From Priapulus caudatus (Eukaryota; Priapulida; Priapulimorpha; Priapulimorphida; Priapulidae), in the NCBI RefSeq assembly GCF_000485595.1, contig NW_014578116.1, positions 118,597 through 156,394 on the forward strand: 37,798 bases of DNA, in the 5' to 3' direction. The notes under the pieces were generated by a model. The model was not told the origin of the DNA. It made no database searches and worked only from the letters and a program-made list of their open reading frames with translations. The stretch's first letter is position 1. The number at the start of each line of letters is the position of its first letter. Shown one piece after another: positions 31,204 through 37,798 of this stretch. A program made the position numbers and the translations under genes.

Positions 31204-32558
31204 ATGCCGCCTAAGGGTGTGCGAGGGAAGCGACAGCTAGGCGTAGGTGTGAGACTAGTTTGACTCAGCCAGTGAACCCTTCTCCACGTAAAGGGCGGGA
31301 ATTGTTTAGAACGTACGTAGTCGTGAGTCGATTTCATGGTTTATTGATCTCGAGGAAGGAGCAGCGGCACACACTGATTGATCGCCGTCGGTGGCTCGGG
31401 CTACGGTTACCCCTGCTCTACGCACCAGGCGTGTTTCTGGGTGGGGCAATGAGAATCCGATTTCTGCTAGCATGGAGGATGCAGACGTGATGGCGAGGTT
31501 CGGGCATCAGAAGGGTGGCCCAGAGTTTACTCACCGAAGTGGTGGTCCGCTATAGCTAGCTTTGTGAGAGGGGGAGGGAGTGAATTTCGCGTCCCCTTTC
31601 GTGAGGGAATCTGAGGGGTTTTCTCTAAGAGCTGGTGGGAGTGGGATTAAGGTAAAGTCCTTCACGGTGAAAGATGGTATTCCATTGGAGGGCTTCCTCC
31701 GCCAATTTGATCTGATATACAGACTCAATGGTTGGGGCAGTGAGGAGAGGTTGATGCGGTTGGTAGGGGCCCTTGAGTGGCCAGCGTCCGCCATTTTGGA
31801 AGACTGTGATGACGGCATTGATGAACTCATGATTCGTCGGGCTTTGACTGCACGGTTTCGCCTTTATGTAGTGCACTGGAGCGCCGTGCGGCTCTCCGTG
31901 ACTACGTTCGCCAGCCAGGCCAGAGTTGGCAGGAGTATGCACGTGAGGTTAAGAGGCTGACAGTTGGGGTGCAACCTTTCCTCTCGTCGGAGCAGGCTAG
32001 CGAACAGGCGTGGTGTCGATTGCTGGAAGTGATGCATTCGTTCCCTGCCTTGTCTCCAAGTCTTATGTCATGTCTCGTAATGATTTGACTATTGAGGGGT
32101 CATCTGTATTGGCGGATGAATACGAGGCAGAAATGGGTGAATTTGCTGTTTCATTTCGCAAGCCCGCAGTGCGGCCTGCTGGTGTTGTATCTCGACCCTC
32201 TGATTCGGTTTCTGGGTCAGGGGTAGGTCTCACTGGTTCGGGCGTGGCTAGATTGTGTCGAGATGACTTGCAGGATGTGGCTCGTATGGTACGCGATATG
32301 ATGTGTGGTCAGGAGAGTGACCGGCAGTGGCATACTGATTCGCAGCGGGTCTGTCCTAGTTATCCGCGCTCGCAGGTTCCGGCTCGGCAGGCTGGTAACT
32401 TCGAGTGTTGGGTGTGTGGTAGGTGGAGGAATGTTGCGCTTTTTTGTCCCCAGCGGGCTCGTGAGGATTTCCGGGAGGGCCCCGGATCTCGAGGTCAGCA
32501 GACTTATCGGGGTTTAGGCAGGGGCAATCCGAATCGGGGTCGCAGTGGGGCGCGGTAA
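31204..32558 (+). pseudogene. Ty3/gypsy gag (broken)
   Basis: Gag forms the particle that packages the retrotransposon RNA. A basic N-terminus (MPPKGVRGKR) starts at 31204 but its frame soon stops. A typical gag core reads at 31640-31860 (GFLRQFDLIYRLNGW, then the LVGALEWPASAILED helix region), continues in a second frame to about 32040, and in a third frame from about 32050 to the TAA at 32556-32558. At least three frame changes are therefore needed. The C-terminal part has a zinc-knuckle-like CWVC...FC pattern with spacing CX2CX9C, in which the usual His is Asn. An RG-rich tail follows. Confidence 0.75.
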
Positions 32559-33300
32559 TGCGTGATGTTGATTCACAGCATCTGCCAGCCTCGGTTGATG
32601 CACTCGTGAGGGGTCCGGTGAGTCCTCGTCCAGCATGGCAGATAGAGATACTGTTGTGTGGTCAGCGTGTGCAGTTTGTGGTTGATACGGGGGCAAAGTT
32701 GTCGCTTCTTGATCGTGTCACCTACTCTAATTTTCCAGTATCGAAGCCGATTCTTCATGCCGTGGAAGTGGCGATGGTCGATGTGCAAGGTAGATCTCTG
32801 CAGGCTCAGCATGGTATGTGGGCGGAGTTGTGCCTCAGGGATTAGAAGTTTGAGCATGAGCTAGTCGTGACTGAGAGCAGCCTTCGAGGCTTGCTAGGAA
32901 TGGATTTCTTGAGGGGTTACGATTGCTTGATTGATGCTCGGAGAGGGCATTTGACGGTCGGTGATACATTGCATGTTATGCAGGAGAGCCCGGGTTTAGT
33001 TCCTTGTGCTATTAAGGCGGTGGATCGCGTATCGATCCCTGCTGGGCATAGATGTATCATTATGGGTAAGGCAGTTGTCCCATGGGGTGAGGATTGTCTT
33101 GCAGTGGTAGAGCCATTGGAATGTTTTAGGAGTGCTGTGGGCGATAACGGTATTCTGATGGCGCGCTGTCTGGTGGACATGTGTGGTGGTCATGTGCCCC
33201 TGTCAGTTATTAATGTAGGTGAGGACGAGGTTGTGTTTGAGACTGGGGAGGCGCTAGCTTACCTCGATGTGGTATGGGTGGTAAGGCGTTTGGGTACTGG
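32558..33300 (+). pseudogene. Ty3/gypsy aspartic protease (broken)
   Basis: The protease cleaves gag-pol. The frame starts at an ATG that overlaps the gag stop (TAATG, 32556-32560). VQFVVDTGAKLSLL contains the catalytic DTGA, and [15 protein letters not shown] near 32885 is the conserved second half. A TAG at 32843-32845 separates the two halves, after which the same frame stays open into reverse transcriptase. The protein is inactive as it stands unless the stop is read through. Confidence 0.8.
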
Positions 33301-34400
33301 TGAGTTGGGTGATTCCTCGCGTTACTCGGTTGACTATGGTCTACCTTCTCATATACGGGTAATGATGGAGTCGATGGACTCGGGTTTGTCTCGTCGTGAG
33401 AGACGTGATGTTACGGCTCTCCTACGAGAATATTCGCGTTTGTTTACGGCTCCGGGTGAACAGCTTGGGCATACAGGGCTAGTCAAGCATAAGATTGATA
33501 CTGGGGCTCATCATCCCATTAAGCAGGCTCCACGTAGGTGTCCCCTGGCTAGGCAGGAGATAATAAATGTGGAGGTGGATAAGATAATGGCGTCCGGCAC
33601 AGTCCGGCCCAGCAGCAGTCCGTGGGCGTCCCCGGTGGTGTTGGTCACCAAGAAGGATGGGTCAACGCGGTTCTGTGTAGATTATCGAAAGCTTAATGAT
33701 GTTACCTGTAAGGATGCCTATCCACTGCCCAGAATTGATGACACGCTGGATTCCTTAGACGGTGCCAGTTGGTTTTCTACCTTAGACTTAGCCTCGGGTT
33801 ATTGGCAGGTGGAGATGGATCCGGAGGATGCGGCGAAGACTGCGTTTGGGACTAGGAGAGGTCATTTCGAATTTTTCCGTAATGGCTTTCGGTTTGTGTA
33901 ATGCTCCTGCGACCTTTCAGAGGTTGATGGAGTGTGTGCTGCGGGGCTTACTGTGGACGGAGTGTCTTGTATACCTAGACGATATCATCATTTTTGGTAA
34001 AACCTTTGATGAAGCTCTTGGTAACCTCCGTGATGTTCTTTGTCGTATTGCAGATGCCGGCATAAAGCGGAAGCCCACGAAATGTACGCTATTTCAAAGG
34101 AGTGCTGCCTTAACCTTCCTTGGTCACGTCGTATCCGGTGATAGAATTCGATGTGACCCTGCGAAGCTTGAGGCGGTCCAGTCTTGGGGTCGGCCTGGCA
34201 GCGTTGGTGATGTACGGAGCTTCCTAGGGTTTGCTAATTACAATAGGTGATTTATCCCTGGTTTTGCAGCCCTGGCGGATCCTCTAGTGCATCTGATGAA
34301 GAAGAGCGTACCTTTCCAGTGGGGTGGGTCTTGTGAGGAGGCGTTCAGTAGTTTGAAGGTATTGCTCACGTCGGCGCCGGTGTTGGCATACCCGCGTGCG
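33301..34400 (+). pseudogene. Ty3/gypsy reverse transcriptase (broken)
   Basis: Reverse transcriptase copies the element RNA. In order: [19 protein letters not shown], the catalytic [12 protein letters not shown] block, [12 protein letters not shown], and YLDDIIIF with the catalytic Asp pair at 33978-33983. TFLGHVVS and SFLGFANYNR of the thumb follow. The frame changes at about 33880 (the first frame ends at 33901) and a TGA interrupts at 34248-34250. All catalytic Asp residues are kept, so decay looks recent relative to the age of the fold. Confidence 0.88.
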
Positions 34401-34800
34401 GGGGTTGAGTTTATCTTAGATACTGATGCGAATGCGACTGGTATGGGTGGTGTCCTGTCGTAGATGAAGAGTGGGGTAGAGAGGGTGATTGCTTATGGTA
34501 GTAAGGGCTTCTCTGTGGCTCAGAGACGGTATTGTTCGACCAATCGGGAGTTACTTGCTGTTGTAACTTTCGTGAAGCAATTCCGACATCTGTATGGTCA
34601 GCCATTTTTGTGCAGGATCGACCGATCATGCTTCCTTGACCTGGTTGATGAATTTCAAGGAGCCTGATGGGATAGTGGCGAGGTGGATTGCTTTCTTGGA
34701 CACGTTTGAGATAAAGATCGAGCACTGTGCGGGTAAGCTACATAGCAATGTGGACCGCTTGTCGCGTCAGCCTGGGTGTAGGAGGTGTAAGAGGGATGAT
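34401..34800 (+). pseudogene. Ty3/gypsy RNase H (broken)
   Basis: RNase H removes RNA from the RNA-DNA hybrid. FILDTDANATGMGGVLS holds the first catalytic Asp. A TAG stop at 34461-34463 follows directly. The frame then resumes with YCSTNRELLAVV (catalytic Glu) and shifts at about 34615 to a third stretch with IEHCAGKLHSNVDRLSR, the conserved C-terminal motif. Confidence 0.82.
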
Positions 34801-36486
34801 TGCCCGATTGTCGTCTTCCTAGGGTGTGCCCAGTGGGTGGCAAGGTCTGTCGCGATTCCCAGTCAGTGGTCTTGGGGCGGGCGGTTAATACAAGCCCGGT
34901 TGTCAATCCATCGGTAGATGGGGTATCTCTTGGGCCGGGCGTAGTGAGGCCTGATGGCTTAGTGGCAGAGCTTGCTGATTCGGCGGATAAGTCGGAAGCA
35001 GAGTTAGATGATGTTTTGTCACGGTGGTCTACTCAGCAGATTCGTGAGTGGCAGCTAGCAGATGCGGCCATTGCTGCTGTTTTAAAGGGGGTGGCAGCGG
35101 GCAGGATTTGTCCGGCTGTCGCAGATTTGTCATCTTTGTCCCCAGAGGGCAAAGCGTATGGGGCACTCTGGGACGATCTGGAGGTACATGAGGGGGTTCT
35201 GTACCTTCGGCAGGTTTTAGACTGTCAACCGAGCTTTTCAGTCTTGTGTATGGTGGTCCCGGCCGTTATGCGTTGGGAGTTATTTGAAGTTTTGCATGGC
35301 GGTCGGGTTGGTGGACATCTTGGTGTCACTAAAGGTTTGGCCAGAATCCGGCAGCGTTTTGTTTGTCCAGGTATTCGGCAGGATGTTTTGAGGTGGGTTC
35401 GTAGGTGTGATTTGTGTAGCAGGAGGAAGCCGGGGCATCGTAGGAATGCTCCCCTCTGTCAACAGATCGCAGCGGCACCGTGGGAGAGAGTGGCCGTTGA
35501 CTTTATGGGTCCACTTCCTGAGACGTCGAATGGCATGAAATATATTCTTGTTGCTTGTGATTATTTCATGAAGTGGACGGAGGCATTTGCTTTACCAGAT
35601 TTGACGGCCCAGACGACGGCGGATTGTCTGGTGACCGAGATTTTCTTTCGGTTTGGAGTGCCCGGGCAGTTGCACTCTGACCAGGTCAGGAATTTTGAGT
35701 CGAATCTCTTTGCCAGAGTGTGTTCGTTGTTGGGAATAGAGAAGACTCGTACAACGCCGTATCATACTCAGTCAGATGGTTTGGTTTAGAGGTTTAATCA
35801 TACTCTGCAAGATATGTTGAGTAAGGTTGTAAATGAGCGGCGAGATGATTGGCATACGCTTCTGCCGTATGTAATGGCAGCATACCGGGGTGCGACGCAA
35901 GAGAGTATCGGGGTAAGCCCTAACCTTATGATGTTTGGTCGGGAGGTGGGGATGCCCGTGGATTTGATGTTCGATCCACCTCCAGGTTCAACTGATGAGA
36001 TTTGCCCTGTAGAATTTGTGGAGTGGGTCAAGCGTGCGACTCAAGAGGCGCATTGTCTATGCGCGAACGCAGCTAAGTCGGGCGGCGCAGCATCAGAAGA
36101 GGGGTTACGATCGTAAAGTTCGTACTTCTACGTTTGCTCCTGGGGAATGGGTGTGGTATTTCTATCCTCCTGCGGATGTTAAGTTGGGACTTCCGTGGCG
36201 GGGCCCTGTCTTGGTGTTGCGTGGGAAGGGTAACGTTCGGTGGATTCAGGCTTCCCCTGATAGCGTGGTTAAGGCGGTAGCCGTAGATAACCTGGAAGAC
36301 TACGAGGGTGTGAGTGCGCCAGTCTCTTGGTTGGGAGATGGGGCTGAGGGTGTAGACGCAGAGGTGTACCGTAGTTGTGGTTGTCAGACCACAGGGGTGA
36401 CTGTTGGTTCGTGGGGATTAAGCCATATAATGGTAGCAAATTCGCGTTTGTGTAGCGGCAGGCTATTCTCTAGCCATGGTTGGTAA
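34801..36486 (+). pseudogene. Ty3/gypsy integrase (catalytic Glu replaced by a stop)
   Basis: Integrase inserts the cDNA into the genome. The zinc-binding domain shows LHGGRVGGHLG and CDLCSRRKPG near 35295-35435. The core has VAVDFMG (Asp at 35499-35501) and HSDQVRNF (Asp at 35679-35681; the usual Gly after Gln is Val). Exactly 35 residues later, where the DD35E glutamate belongs, the codon is TAG (35787-35789). Reading resumes in frame, shifts at about 36050, and continues through a GPY/F-like C-terminal domain (WRGPVLVLRG near 36200) to the stop at 36484-36486. The protein is non-functional. Confidence 0.88.
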
Positions 36487-37798
36487 CGATTCCATGCAGT
36501 CTGTAGTTCCCGGATAATGTTGTCGAACCATGGTAATTCTTGGTGCGGTAAGGTAACCCTGGATATCGTGTGTGTCATGACTGTCCTCGGTAGATTATTC
36601 TCTGGGTTATTGTCAAACCGAGTGTTTCAGGGCTTGCCATAGTAATTCGGGACGCTATGCTGTCTGTTCCGCCCTGGTTGCGGCATTTTGGTCTGCGGGT
36701 CAGGCTTTGTGATGCCGATATATCAGGTGAGTTCCTCTCTTCCAGGGTGTTTTCTGATAATACTACCTCACCTTGCTTGAGCGCTTGGTAGCAGTGTAAG
36801 CTGCGGCTGGACTGGTTCTCAAACGTGTGGTTTTCCGCTATGGTCCTGCGCATCTTTGAGCATCTGGAGCTCCGTGGGGGGTCAGGATGACAGTTTCTCG
36901 CCAGTAGCTTAATTCGGGCGGACTTGTAGGGGCTCTCGGAGTTCCTGATCCGTGGCTAACGCAGATATAGGGGGCACGGGGCCGGCCATATTGCGGGGTA
37001 GGGACGGGGTGCGGGTTCCATACTGCTACGGACCCGTGTCGGTCGGCCAAGCAACGACCCCCCTCTGGTCCGTGGAATGTTGCACTGCACTGATTCGGGC
37101 ATCTGTTAGGGAGCACACGAGGTAGTTGCGTCACGTGTGTTCTCTAGCCAGCTGGTACCGCGCTACTCACCCACGGGCATTCAAAATTATTACCCTTGAT
37201 CGGAACGAATTTGGGGTTTCTTCCCCATTAGTGTCGGAGTTTGAGACGAATTCCGGAGTTATCCTTGATAACTCCGGAATCTGCATCTCGTGATGGTCGA
37301 GGGTGGGGTTTGTAAACTCCGGCGTATTTCAGACTGGTAGGGGAAGGCCTGTTTGATTACCGAAATGTACGTGTGAATTGCTCATTTCATGTTTTTCAAT
37401 TTTTTTTTTCGTGTCACGACTTTCAAAAATCACAAATGGCGTCTCAAACAAGCGAACATAATTAAAACAAAGGGGCATCTATTTGTTTGATAATCTGCAG
37501 TGTTGATACATCGATTTGATCCACTTCTCTCTCCGTCTTCGTTCCTAGGACTTTTGAAGACTAATATTTATGAGGTTACAACTTACCGTACACTCCTGTT
37601 TGTGTTACACTACTAATACTATGGACCTCTGTGTTTACATCTGACCAAAAATATCTCCGGTGCGATTTTTGCATTACTGCACCCTTGTTGATGTCTTGCG
37701 GTACCGCGAGAAAGTGCTAGACATGACAGCGAAAATTGACAAGAGAACGCAAAATTGTAATCGTGCATGATTTTGTCTTTGCATGAGGTTCTAAGACA
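36487..37798 (+). other. Non-coding, no gene seen
   Basis: Sequence after the gypsy integrase. It may include the 3' untranslated region and a decayed LTR, but I could not match it to 30690-31200, so no LTR is called. It contains one perfect hairpin (37250-37280). The last 450 bp are AT-rich and look like ordinary host sequence. Confidence 0.6.
37250..37280. repeat. Perfect 13-bp hairpin
   Basis: ATTCCGGAGTTAT pairs with ATAACTCCGGAAT around a 5-base loop, CCTTG. CGGAGTT and ACTCCGG also occur nearby (37235, 37316), giving a small cluster of the same inverted word. Its role is unknown, and there is no T-run after it. Confidence 0.9.

Overview
This is a metazoan nuclear window, probably from a marine or other invertebrate. 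It has a spliced gene with canonical GT-AG introns, AT-rich introns against GC-rich exons, several families of short non-autonomous transposons, and degraded Ty3/gypsy retrotransposons. I cannot name the species.

Region 1 (1-7721) holds one real host gene: the 3' four exons of GTP-dependent phosphoenolpyruvate carboxykinase (PEPCK) on the + strand. The exons are 1267-1451, 3456-3659, 5538-5725 and 6654-7721. They encode about 548 residues ending at a genuine stop. Roughly 75-80 N-terminal residues lie in exons beyond the left edge. The first two introns seen are packed with repeats, and one repeat ends only 19 bases before a 3' splice site.

Region 2 (7722-23783) is the PEPCK 3' flank followed by a very large imperfect palindrome. 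The stretch 7507-10681 (end of the PEPCK coding region plus 3' flank) returns in reverse complement at 20601-23778. Between these arms lie repeat blocks that are themselves mirrored around about 16672. A 25-base N run at 12439-12463 and dense single-base insertions and deletions around it indicate a long-read-filled assembly gap. The order of blocks here is a scrambled version of the clean block at 24741-29676, so much of region 2 may be a misassembly or a haplotype join.

Region 3 (23783-30690) has two minus-strand remnants of one gypsy-type element (pol C-terminus, polypurine tract, short LTR). They flank a composite repeat block, 24741-29676. That block contains a 1.1-kb hAT-like non-autonomous element with 15-bp terminal inverted repeats, a 0.5-kb repeat that occurs nine times in the window (called R here), a tRNA-like fragment, and a foldback unit with about 190-bp inverted ends around an AT-rich palindrome centre.

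Region 4 (about 31204-36486) is a degraded plus-strand Ty3/gypsy gag-pol: nucleocapsid zinc knuckle, protease, reverse transcriptase, RNase H and integrase, all recognisable but broken by stops and frameshifts. One stop sits exactly where the integrase catalytic Glu should be. The last 1.3 kb has no gene that I can support.

Apart from PEPCK, nothing here looks like a working host gene. The interest lies in nested transposons with a preserved empty site, the foldback architecture, the repeat R, and the question of whether the palindrome is real.
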